The translations under genes and the position numbers were made by a program. Shown here piece after piece: positions 1-5,252 of a stretch of 7,376 nt of DNA. Source of the stretch: DASUKL01 sp036278755 (GTDB lineage Bacteria > Chloroflexota > Limnocylindria > Limnocylindrales > CSP1-4); NCBI GenBank assembly GCA_036278755.1, contig DASUKL010000108.1:1-7376 (forward strand). The letters run 5' to 3'. The notes below the pieces were generated by a model, which saw nothing but the letters and a program-made list of their open reading frames with translations, did not search any database and was not told the origin of the DNA. Within the stretch, counting starts at the first letter, position 1; each line of letters begins with the position of its first letter.

Positions 1-1
1 C

Positions 2-247
2 GTCCAGGAGACCTCGGCCCCCGATGTCGCGGCCTACGCCAAGACCTACGGCCTGACCTACCCCATCGGCTTCGATGCCACGGCGGCGATCTTCAAGACC
101 TACCAGGCCTACGGCCTGCCGACCCAGATCTTCATCGACCGTACCGGCCACGTCAGCAGCGTCTACCGCGGCCCCGTGACCATCCCCCTGGCCGAACAGC
201 TGCTCAAGCCGATCCTCGCCGCACCGGGCGCCAGGAGCGTGCCCTGA
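2..247 (+). CDS. TlpA/redoxin-family thioredoxin-fold protein, C-terminal part
   Basis: The 5' end lies outside the window; the reading frame opens at base 2 and stops with TGA at 245-247, giving 81 residues. The translation contains YGLTYPIGFDATAAIFKTYQ followed by YGLPTQIFIDRTGHV. The latter is the cis-proline loop and following beta strand (GLPT-x-FIDR-x-G) typical of TlpA/ResA/AhpC-TSA-like thiol oxidoreductases. The CxxC active site would lie upstream and cannot be seen, so redox activity is not proven. Family members are usually membrane-tethered or exported thiol-disulfide exchange proteins used in cytochrome c maturation or periplasmic reduction. This is the only plus-strand gene and it converges on the metallo-hydrolase gene at 600-1541. 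Fold assignment is fairly safe; the precise role is open. Confidence 0.85.
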   Translation, partial: VQETSAPDVAAYAKTYGLTYPIGFDATAAIFKTYQAYGLPTQIFIDRTGHVSSVYRGPVTIPLAEQLLKPILAAPGARSVP

Positions 248-308
248 TCGGTCGCGGGCGGGCTTCGGCGCCGGCCCTGGTGGACATCACATCCGTCCCC
301 GATGCGAG

Positions 309-345
309 TCGAAGCATCAAGAGCCTGGCCTGGGCCCTGCTTCGA
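309..345 (+). terminator. Candidate hairpin terminator of the redoxin gene
   Basis: TCGAAGCA (309-316) is perfectly complementary to TGCTTCGA (338-345), an 8-bp stem with a 21-base GC-rich loop, about 60 bases past the redoxin stop. The bases after it (TCGATCTGTCTG) are only mildly T-rich, so intrinsic termination is uncertain. The long loop also weakens the call. Confidence 0.3.
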
Positions 346-418
346 TCGATCTGTCTGCGGCTGATGACTTGCCAGGCGGCACGGGGGGCCACTAGCACCG
401 CCGATACACGGAGCTCGC

Positions 419-464
419 GCCCGCCAGCGGCAGAGGATGTAGCCGTATCCGGCTAACGGCGGGC
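419..464. other. Two-part inverted repeat (possible RNA structure)
   Basis: An outer perfect 7-bp stem GCCCGCC (419-425) / GGCGGGC (458-464) encloses an inner perfect 6-bp stem TAGCCG (440-445) / CGGCTA (450-455) with a TATC tetraloop. A 14-base bulge lies on the 5' side and 2 bases on the 3' side. It sits between two convergent genes and could be a bidirectional termination structure or part of a small RNA. No T-tract or promoter supports either reading. Confidence 0.35.
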
Positions 465-599
465 TCGGGGTCCGCTAGTCCGGCGACTGGAGGGCCCGGC
501 GGCGGAGCTTGTGGCGGGCCATGCCCAGGAGCGATGCATCAGGCGACTACGACGAGGAGCATGCAGGCAGGAGCCGTCCGCAAGGCCGCCGTCGGTGCG

Positions 600-1541
600 T
601 CAGAGGATGGACGTGAACCGGAAGCGGTCGCGGTCGACGGTGAGACGGCCGACCGGGGTCCGCGGCTCGTGCGACAGCACGATCGTCCAGTCCTCCTCGA
701 CGGCCTGGCGGAAGAGGGAGCCCTTGACCTCGACCGAGGTGAGCGGGAAATCGTCGAACGAGGGCACCCAGCGCGGATTGGCGCTCCACGGGCGCATGCA
801 CAGGTCACCGAAGAAGGCGACCACGCCGCTGCGGCCCGGGCCCGATGATCCGGCGCTCCGCCCGATATCCGACGCTCCGCCACTCCGCCCTGCGCCCGAT
901 GAGCCGCCCCGAGGCGCCCGAACGACCACGGCCTGCGAGCCGCCCGTGTGGCCGCCGGCCCGCATGACACTGACCCCCGGCAGCAGCTCCTCGTCACCGC
1001 GCGCCGCGCCCTGCCGACCCAGGCCCTCCACAAGACGCAGCTCATCCTGTTCGTAGGAGGCCTGCAGCCGGGGGTTCGACCCGAGGGCGAACTCCCACTC
1101 GTCGGCCTGGGCCGCGATGCGCGCGCGCGGGAACGCCGCACCGCCATCGGCCCGCAAGAGGCCACCGGCATGATCCCAGTGGAGGTGGGACAGGGCGACG
1201 ACGTCGACCGAGCTCGCCTCGAACCCGGCCGCCTCGAGGGCCGGCACGATCCAGGGCCCGGCCACGCCGCGCTGAGCCGCCTTGCGCTCACCGAGGCGCT
1301 CTCCGGCGCCGGTCTCGACCAGGACCCGACCCGCCGGCGTCTCGATCAGCAGGCAGTTGAGGGCCTGGGTCAGGGTCATGTCGGGATTGATCTCGTCGGC
1401 GACCAGGCGCTCCCACAGGATGCGCGGCACCGGGCCGAAGATCGTCCCCGCGTCGGAGGTGAAGACGCCGGCCTGGACGAGCGCGACGCTGACCCCGCCC
1501 CCCAGGTCCATCCGCCAGTCGACCGGCTCACCGATGGCCAC
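600..1541 (-). CDS. Metallo-beta-lactamase-fold hydrolase
   Basis: A 313-residue protein with the full dinuclear-zinc ligand set of the MBL fold: H119-x-H121-x-D123-H124 (motif HLHWDHAGG), H198 in GGHTGGSQ, D246 in FFGDLCM and H291 in SHEP. That spacing matches the lactonase/RNase Z-like branch (AHL-lactonase and related hydrolases) rather than true beta-lactamases. No signal peptide is seen, so a cytoplasmic enzyme is likely; the substrate cannot be told from sequence. The start is GTG at 1539-1541, preceded by AGGAGG with 9-base spacing. An ATG ten codons in is possible but has no comparable site. The gene overlaps the end of dcd by 14 bases, so the two are probably co-translated. A Gly/Ser/Arg-rich stretch at residues 211-238 looks like a repeat-driven insertion between fold elements. 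Confidence 0.9.
   Translation of the reverse strand: MAIGEPVDWRMDLGGGVSVALVQAGVFTSDAGTIFGPVPRILWERLVADEINPDMTLTQALNCLLIETPAGRVLVETGAGERLGERKAAQRGVAGPWIVPALEAAGFEASSVDVVALSHLHWDHAGGLLRADGGAAFPRARIAAQADEWEFALGSNPRLQASYEQDELRLVEGLGRQGAARGDEELLPGVSVMRAGGHTGGSQAVVVRAPRGGSSGAGRSGGASDIGRSAGSSGPGRSGVVAFFGDLCMRPWSANPRWVPSFDDFPLTSVEVKGSLFRQAVEEDWTIVLSHEPRTPVGRLTVDRDRFRFTSIL
828..911 (-). repeat. Low-complexity repeat insertion inside the MBL-fold gene
   Basis: On the plus strand this stretch is built from degenerate units such as GCCCGATGATCCGGCGCTCC, GCCCGATATCCGACGCTCC and GCCCGATGAGCCGCCC. In the protein it becomes Gly/Ser/Arg-rich residues 211-238 (motifs such as GRSGGAS and GRSAGSS), between the H198 strand and the D246 strand. 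Length stays in frame. It is best read as a surface-loop expansion by slippage; related proteins would be expected to have a short turn here. Confidence 0.6.
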
Positions 1542-2163
1542 GCCGACGCCCCTCCTGGCTGCCGGGTGATCCCGGCGCTGGCCTCGTCCGCCGTCCGGCG
1601 TCGAAATCCCGGTAGTAGGCCGAGGCGGTCGGGCTCGACTGACCCTGATACTTCGAGCCCAGCTCGCGCGAGCCGTAGGGCCGCTCGACCGGGCTGCTGA
1701 GGCGGAAGAAGCTGATCTGGCCGATCTTCATGCCCATGTAGAGGGCGATGGGCAGGTTGGCCACGTTCGACAGTTCGAGCGTCAGGTTGCCCTTCCAGCC
1801 CGGATCGACGTACCCGGCAGTCGAATGGATCAGAAGGCCTAAACGTCCTAAAGAACTTTTGCCTTCGAGCCTGGCGACGAGGTCGTCGGGGAGCTCGACC
1901 CATTCGAGGGTCTGGCCCAGGACGAACTCTCCCGGGTGGAGGATGAAGGGGTCATCGCCGTCGACCTCCAGTAGCTCGGTCAGGTCGGGCTGCGGCTGGC
2001 GGACATCGATGAAGGCATAGCGGTTGTTGCGGAAGACGCGGAACTCGCGGTCGAGGTGGAGGTCCACTGACGAGGGCTGGAGACAGCCCGGGTCATAGGG
2101 GTCGATGCGGATCCGGCCGGCCTCGAGCGCGCTGCGGATGTCGCGGTCGCTGAGGACGGCCAC
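1528..2163 (-). CDS. dcd: dCTP deaminase (possibly bifunctional, dUMP-forming)
   Basis: A 211-residue trimeric dUTPase-fold protein of deoxynucleotide metabolism. Family motifs in order: QPSSVDLHL (29-37), HPGEFVLGQT (76-85), GKSSLGRLGL (101-110), HSTAGYVDPGW (113-123), the catalytic-Glu strand TLELSN (E130) and the C-terminal nucleotide lid GSKYQGQ (169-175). From memory the sequence follows the mycobacterial enzyme closely, including the HSTAG and VDPG segments. That enzyme both deaminates dCTP and hydrolyses the triphosphate, so dUMP formation is a reasonable but unproven inference. The family is usually about 190 residues; here about 20 extra basic, Pro-rich residues follow the lid and run into the next gene. 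The start is GTG 15 bases after the nrdR stop with only a weak Shine-Dalgarno, suggesting translational coupling. The codons for residues 102-108 are strikingly A/T-rich. Confidence 0.95.
   Translation of the reverse strand: MAVLSDRDIRSALEAGRIRIDPYDPGCLQPSSVDLHLDREFRVFRNNRYAFIDVRQPQPDLTELLEVDGDDPFILHPGEFVLGQTLEWVELPDDLVARLEGKSSLGRLGLLIHSTAGYVDPGWKGNLTLELSNVANLPIALYMGMKIGQISFFRLSSPVERPYGSRELGSKYQGQSSPTASAYYRDFDAGRRTRPAPGSPGSQEGRRRGHR
1551..1556 (-). promoter_or_regulatory. Ribosome binding site of the MBL-fold gene
   Basis: AGGAGG on the minus strand lies 9 bases before the GTG start at 1541 and inside the 3' end of dcd. It is a near-perfect anti-16S match and decides the GTG start over the internal ATG. 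Confidence 0.75.
1840..1860 (-). other. Rare-codon, A/T-rich island in dcd
   Basis: Residues 102-108 (KSSLGRL) are encoded by AAA AGT TCT TTA GGA CGT TTA, seven consecutive codons ending in A or T, including two TTA leucines. The rest of the gene uses mostly G/C-ending codons. The island is flanked by a 6-bp inverted repeat, GAAGGC (1833-1838) and GCCTTC (1861-1866), and on the plus strand holds a direct repeat CCTAAA-CGT-CCTAAA (1838-1852). The protein is unaffected. The cause is unknown. Confidence 0.6.
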
Positions 2164-2178
2164 GCTGCAGGTCCCGAC

Positions 2179-2685
2179 TCAGGCGGGCGTGCGGCCGATG
2201 TCGGGCGCCGGATGGCTGAGCTCGGGCCCCGTTCGCCCGGCCAGCAGGGTGTCGACCTCGCGCTTCAGCTGCTCGATGTCCTCGAAGCTCTGGTAGACGC
2301 TGGCGAAGCGGATGTAGGCGATCTGATCGAGCGCGCGGAGCGCATCCATGGCCATCTCCCCGACGCGCTGTGAAGGCACCTCGGTCAGGCCTTGGACCCG
2401 AAGCTGGGCTTCGATGGCGGCCGCCGCCCGTTCGGCGGCATCGGCCGGGACCGGGCGCCGGGTGAGGGCCTTGGCCAGGCCACCGGCCAGCTTGTCGAGG
2501 TCGAACTCCTGGCGCGCGCCGTCACGCTTGACGACCGTCAGGCGCGGCGCCTCCATCCGCTCGTAGGTCGTGAAACGCGTCCCGCAGGCGGTGCACTCGC
2601 GCCGCCGGCGGATGGTGACCCCCTCGTCCTGGTCCCGCGAGTCGATGACGCGGGTCTCGGTCTGGCCGCAGCTGGGACAGCGCAT
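2179..2685 (-). CDS. nrdR: Transcriptional repressor NrdR
   Basis: A 168-residue NrdR, the ATP/dATP-sensing repressor of ribonucleotide reductase genes. An N-terminal zinc ribbon is seen as C3-P-S-C6 and C31-T-A-C34, with the typical opening MRCPSCGQTETRVIDSRD and the RRRREC and TRFTTYER segments. The ATP-cone domain follows from about residue 49 (VVKRDGARQEFDLDKL) to about 139 (IAYIRFASVYQSFEDIEQL). The ATG at 2683-2685 is chosen because family members begin with MRCPxC; a GAGGA lies about 11 bases upstream. Upstream in-frame codons would run through the operator sites and add non-family sequence. It is the first gene of the nrdR-dcd-hydrolase unit. Two NrdR-box-like sites over its promoter point to autoregulation. 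The ribonucleotide reductase genes it would control lie outside the window. Confidence 0.97.
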   Translation of the reverse strand: MRCPSCGQTETRVIDSRDQDEGVTIRRRRECTACGTRFTTYERMEAPRLTVVKRDGARQEFDLDKLAGGLAKALTRRPVPADAAERAAAAIEAQLRVQGLTEVPSQRVGEMAMDALRALDQIAYIRFASVYQSFEDIEQLKREVDTLLAGRTGPELSHPAPDIGRTPA

Positions 2686-2709
2686 CGGCGGTGTGATCCT
2701 CGCATGGCA

Positions 2710-2725
2710 CCACAACAGGTTGTGG
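2710..2725 (-). promoter_or_regulatory. NrdR box, gene-proximal
   Basis: The plus strand reads ACCACAACAGGTTGTGGT over 2709-2726, a perfect 7-bp dyad with a 4-base centre. The central 16 bases agree at about 11 positions with the published NrdR-box pattern as I recall it (acaCwAtATaTwGtgt). The site lies 24 bases before the nrdR start codon, downstream of the proposed transcription start. Confidence 0.65.
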
Positions 2726-2740
2726 TCTAGGACCAATGTA

Positions 2741-2756
2741 CCACAAGATACGGGGT
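2741..2756 (-). promoter_or_regulatory. NrdR box, promoter-overlapping
   Basis: On the minus strand this reads ACCCCGTATCTTGTGG, with a good right half-site (TATCTTGTGG) and a degenerate left half. It is separated from the other box by 15 bp, so the centres are 31 bp apart, three helical turns, the arrangement known for paired NrdR boxes. It covers the candidate -10 element. Confidence 0.6.
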
Positions 2757-2773
2757 CTGCCGCTCAGTGAGAA
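2745..2773 (-). promoter_or_regulatory. Candidate promoter of nrdR-dcd
   Basis: Minus-strand TTCTCA (2773-2768) and TATCTT (2750-2745) are separated by exactly 17 bases; each matches the sigma-70-type consensus at four of six positions. The start would fall near 2738, giving a leader of about 50 bases. The overlap of the -10 with an NrdR box would explain repression by occlusion. Confidence 0.4.
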
Positions 2774-2776
2774 ACC

Positions 2777-2800
2777 ACCCTCGCTCCGGGAGCGGAGGGT
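2777..2800 (-). terminator. Hairpin after the membrane-protein gene
   Basis: ACCCTC (2777-2782) pairs with GAGGGT (2795-2800), and the stem continues with four further pairs past a one-base bulge, closing on a CGG loop. It lies 10 bases after the stop of the gene at 2810-3358. In the minus direction it is followed by GGTTTCTCACT, a weak T-tract. Placed between that stop and the nrdR promoter, it probably separates the two units. Confidence 0.5.
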
Positions 2801-2809
2801 CCGGCCTCG

Positions 2810-3358
2810 TCAGACGCCAGAGGCGCGGCGCACCTGGGGCCGGTCGGGCTGCGTCCGGGCCGCATCGGCCACGTGGCCGGCCAGTGCCTCCCGGGCGTGG
2901 AGGAGGTTGAGGTAGCCGCGCTTGACGTTCGTCTGGGCCTCGAGCTCCGTCTGCCGGCCGCGGCCGTCCGCGGCAAGCTGACAGCCGTGCAGGATCATCT
3001 CCACGGCCCGTGAGCCGCGGGCGATGTCTTCGGCCAGCTCGTCACGCAGCGGCTCCGCGGCGCTCGGCGCGGCGAAGCCTCGAGCCGTATCGGCGGCTTG
3101 GTCGAGGGTCTGGACGGCGGCCTGCAGCTCGTCGGTCAGCTCGCCGGGCGGCAGGGTGCCGTGGCGGACCGCATCGGTCCGTTGGGCGAGGTGACCCAGG
3201 AGCTCGTCGATCGTATGGCCCAGCCCGCTGGCCGCGGCTCGGAACCCGGCGGCCTCCCGGGCCAAGGCCAGGGCCACGCGGGCCCGCCGGGCGAACTCGA
3301 TGAAGACGTACACGAGCAGCGCCAGCAGGAGCAGCGGCAGGACGACGGTCCAGGCCAT
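2810..3358 (-). CDS. Membrane-anchored helical protein of unknown function
   Basis: A 182-residue protein I cannot assign to a family. Residues 3-20 (WTVVLPLLLLALLVYVFI) form a single N-terminal transmembrane segment followed by positive residues (RRAR), so the bulk should face the cytoplasm. Residues about 30-165 are alanine/leucine-rich with regular charged positions and look largely helical, possibly coiled coil. A conserved-looking patch is NVKRGYLNLLHAREAL (144-159). There is one cysteine (C126) and no metal motif. The ATG at 3356-3358 follows a G-rich stretch. It starts 34 bases after etfA and precedes a terminator-like hairpin, so it is probably the last gene of the acyl-CoA dehydrogenase/ETF unit. 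That could mean a role in tethering ETF at the membrane, but nothing in the protein itself shows this. Confidence 0.75.
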   Translation of the reverse strand: MAWTVVLPLLLLALLVYVFIEFARRARVALALAREAAGFRAAASGLGHTIDELLGHLAQRTDAVRHGTLPPGELTDELQAAVQTLDQAADTARGFAAPSAAEPLRDELAEDIARGSRAVEMILHGCQLAADGRGRQTELEAQTNVKRGYLNLLHAREALAGHVADAARTQPDRPQVRRASGV

Positions 3359-3392
3359 CTCGTGGGCCCCCTACCGGCCCCGAGGCTCCCGC

Positions 3393-4388
3393 TCAGCTCC
3401 GCCGCGCCCGGACGGCGGCAGCCAGGCGAGGGACGATCTCGAACAGGTCGCCCACGACGACGAGGTCGGCGAACTCGGCGATAGGGGCGTCGGGATCGCG
3501 GTTGATGGCCACGATCGTGCCGGAGGTCTGCATCCCGACCTTGTGCTGGATGGCCCCGCTGATGCCCGCCGCGACATAGAGGGCGGGCTTGACGATCTTG
3601 CCGGTCTGCCCGATCTGCTGGCTGTAGGGGTACCAACCGGCGTCGACCACGGCGCGGGTGGCCCCCACCGCGCCGCCGAAGGCTGCGGCCAGGTCCTCGA
3701 CGATGCCGAACCCGTCGGGCCCCCCGACGCCCCGGCCACCGGCCACGACCACTCGGGCCTCCTCGATCGAGGCCGCCGCGCTGGCCGCCATGACGCGCTG
3801 GGTGATGGTCACCGGCGCTGGCTGGTCCCGGGCGTCGATGGCCGCCGCCTCGACGGCCGGGCTGACGTCCTCGACCGCCCCCGGCGCAGAGGCCGGCTCC
3901 GCGTCGGCGCTGCCCGGCCGGACGAGGATCAGGCCCTGCTCGCCGTCGAGCCGGCTCTCGGTCAGCAGGCGTCCGCCGAACGTGCTCATCGTGGCCACGG
4001 GGCCAGCATCGGACCAGCGGACCGCGGCGGCGTTGACCAGGATGGGCCAGTCGAGCGCAGCCACAAGGGCTCCGGCAAGGTCCTTGCCGTCCATGGAGGC
4101 CGGGACCAGCAGATAGCCGGGCTCCCGCTCCCGGACGAGGGCCGCCACGAGGGGCGCCAGGACGGCTGCCGCGGGCCGGTCCGCGCCGAGGGTCGCCGGG
4201 CCGCTGAGGACGGTCGGGCCCTGGGCCGCGAGGCTGGCCACGGCCGCATCGTCGGCACCCAGGGCCAGCGTGGCCGCTTCCCGTCCGGCGGCCGCGGCCA
4301 GCTCTCGAGTCAGCGCCGCCAGCTCCAAAGAGAGACGCGTGGGACGGCCGTCGGCCAGCTCGGCCAGGGCCCAGATGGCGCCGGCCAT
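3393..4388 (-). CDS. etfA: Electron transfer flavoprotein subunit alpha
   Basis: A 331-residue ETF alpha subunit, normal length. The N-terminal domain (about 1-195) is the Rossmann-like half with SMDGKDLAGALVAAL (98-112). The C-terminal FAD-binding domain (about 205-331) holds VVAGGRGVGG (214-223), GATRAVVDAGW (242-252), the GQTGK motif (260-264), GISGAIQH (275-282), INRDPDAPI (295-303) and the closing ADLVVVGDLFEIVPRL. With EtfB it forms the soluble FAD carrier that takes electrons from acyl-CoA dehydrogenases. The ATG at 4388 is fixed by GGAGGT with 7-base spacing; the frame stays open further upstream only through etfB. It starts 43 bases after the etfB stop. I see no feature that decides between the ordinary and the electron-bifurcating type. 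Confidence 0.97.
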   Translation of the reverse strand: MAGAIWALAELADGRPTRLSLELAALTRELAAAAGREAATLALGADDAAVASLAAQGPTVLSGPATLGADRPAAAVLAPLVAALVREREPGYLLVPASMDGKDLAGALVAALDWPILVNAAAVRWSDAGPVATMSTFGGRLLTESRLDGEQGLILVRPGSADAEPASAPGAVEDVSPAVEAAAIDARDQPAPVTITQRVMAASAAASIEEARVVVAGGRGVGGPDGFGIVEDLAAAFGGAVGATRAVVDAGWYPYSQQIGQTGKIVKPALYVAAGISGAIQHKVGMQTSGTIVAINRDPDAPIAEFADLVVVGDLFEIVPRLAAAVRARRS

Positions 4389-4395
4389 CAGCGGG

Positions 4396-4401
4396 ACCTC
4401 C
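4396..4401 (-). promoter_or_regulatory. Ribosome binding site of etfA
   Basis: Minus-strand GGAGGT ends 7 bases before the ATG at 4388. It settles the etfA start against longer in-frame candidates that overlap etfB. Confidence 0.8.
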
Positions 4402-4431
4402 GGATGGCGCCGCGCATCACCGTCTCGCGCA

Positions 4432-5211
4432 TCAGACCAGCCTCCGGGCGGCCAGGAACTCGATGATGCGCTCCACCGCGACGTCAGGCTCTTCGCGCAC
4501 GATCGTCGCCCCCCCGCGGGGCGGCGGCGGGGCGGCGGAGAGGACCTGCGTGCCCGCCGTCGCGGCTCCCACGGTGGCGGCATCGAGGCCCAGGTCGGCC
4601 AAGGTCCAGGTGGCGACCTCTTTGGAGCGGGCCTGCATGATGCCCCGCAGGCTCGGGTAGCGCGGTTCGCCCAGGACCTGGGTGCCCATGACCAGGGCCG
4701 GCAAGGCGGCCTCCTCCACGTCGTAGCCCGCGGGAGCCAGACGGTGGATGCGGACGCCATCGCCCTCGCCGATCGGTTCGACCTTGGAGGCGTAGGAGAG
4801 GTACGGCAGCCCGAGGCGGGCGGCGATGGCGCTGGCGACCACGCCGCCCTGGCCATCGGACGTGTCCGCGCCGGCCAGCACGAGGTCGTACTCCAGCCGG
4901 GATAGCGCGGCGCAGAGGATGGCCACGGTGGCCCGGACGCCGGAGCCCGCGATGCCGGCGTCCTCGACGTGGACCGCGCGGGTGGCGCCCATGGCCAAGC
5001 CCTTACGGAGCGCCTCGACCGCCCCGCTGGGCCCGACCGTCAGGAGCGTGACCTCGCCCCCGTGGGCCTCGCTCAGCTTCAGCGCCTCTTCGAGGACATA
5101 CTCGTCGTTGCCGTTCGCCTCGAGGCCCGAGCCGCGGTCGACGCGGAGGTCGTCGAGCAGGCGCTCGTTGCCGACGATGGGCACGGCCTTGACGAGGACG
5201 ACGATCCGCAA
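4432..5211 (-). CDS. etfB: Electron transfer flavoprotein subunit beta
   Basis: A 259-residue ETF beta subunit of usual length. The typical opening MRIVVLVKAVPIVGNE is followed by NDEYVLEEALKLSE (35-48), the nucleotide-loop region LAGADTSDGQGGVVASAIAA (112-131) and the ETF-beta signature ALPALVMGTQVLGEPRYPSLRGIMQARSK (169-197). EtfB pairs with EtfA and binds the structural AMP in ordinary ETFs. The start is a rare TTG at 5209-5211, justified by the family N-terminus and by GGGAGG (5221-5226) 9 bases before it. It begins 41 bases after the acyl-CoA dehydrogenase stop. The C-terminal tail contains a Pro run (SAAPPPPRGG, 225-234) before a final helix, as in other members. Confidence 0.97.
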   Translation of the reverse strand: MRIVVLVKAVPIVGNERLLDDLRVDRGSGLEANGNDEYVLEEALKLSEAHGGEVTLLTVGPSGAVEALRKGLAMGATRAVHVEDAGIAGSGVRATVAILCAALSRLEYDLVLAGADTSDGQGGVVASAIAARLGLPYLSYASKVEPIGEGDGVRIHRLAPAGYDVEEAALPALVMGTQVLGEPRYPSLRGIMQARSKEVATWTLADLGLDAATVGAATAGTQVLSAAPPPPRGGATIVREEPDVAVERIIEFLAARRLV

Positions 5212-5220
5212 GCTGGCTTG

Positions 5221-5226
5221 CCTCCC
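5221..5226 (-). promoter_or_regulatory. Ribosome binding site of etfB (TTG start)
   Basis: GGGAGG on the minus strand lies 9 bases before a TTG codon. It supports the non-standard start; no ATG or GTG lies nearby in the right position. Confidence 0.7.
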
Positions 5227-5252
5227 TGTAGCGGTGGACGACGCGGGCCGGG

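Larger units (their letters stand above)
248..599. other. Non-coding gap between convergent genes
   Basis: This 352-base stretch separates the plus-strand redoxin stop from the minus-strand metallo-hydrolase stop. I find no open frame with family-like protein content and no tRNA-like fold. It contains two notable inverted repeats (309-345 and 419-464, listed separately) and a smaller one near 475-490. Since two genes end here facing each other, termination signals are the expected content. None of the hairpins has a clean run of T after it. Confidence 0.6.

Noticed and set aside
204..398. Minus-strand 64-codon frame overlapping the redoxin end
   Set aside because: No ribosome site, Arg/Ala-rich composition, and overlap with a supported coding end.
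511..1056. Plus-strand open frame of 181 codons opposite the metallo-hydrolase
   Set aside because: The antisense gene has all zinc-ligand motifs; this frame has none and is Pro/Arg/Ser-rich.
2686..2736. Longer NrdR start at 2736
   Set aside because: It would add 17 residues before MRCPSC, which is the family start, and would run through the operator dyad.
3300..4466. Long plus-strand open frame of 388 codons
   Set aside because: It lies antisense to etfA and the membrane-protein gene, both strongly supported; its protein is Arg/Gly/Asp-rich with no domain.
4389..4856. Longer etfA frame starting inside etfB
   Set aside because: It overlaps etfB almost 430 bases, and the ATG at 4388 has an ideal ribosome site.
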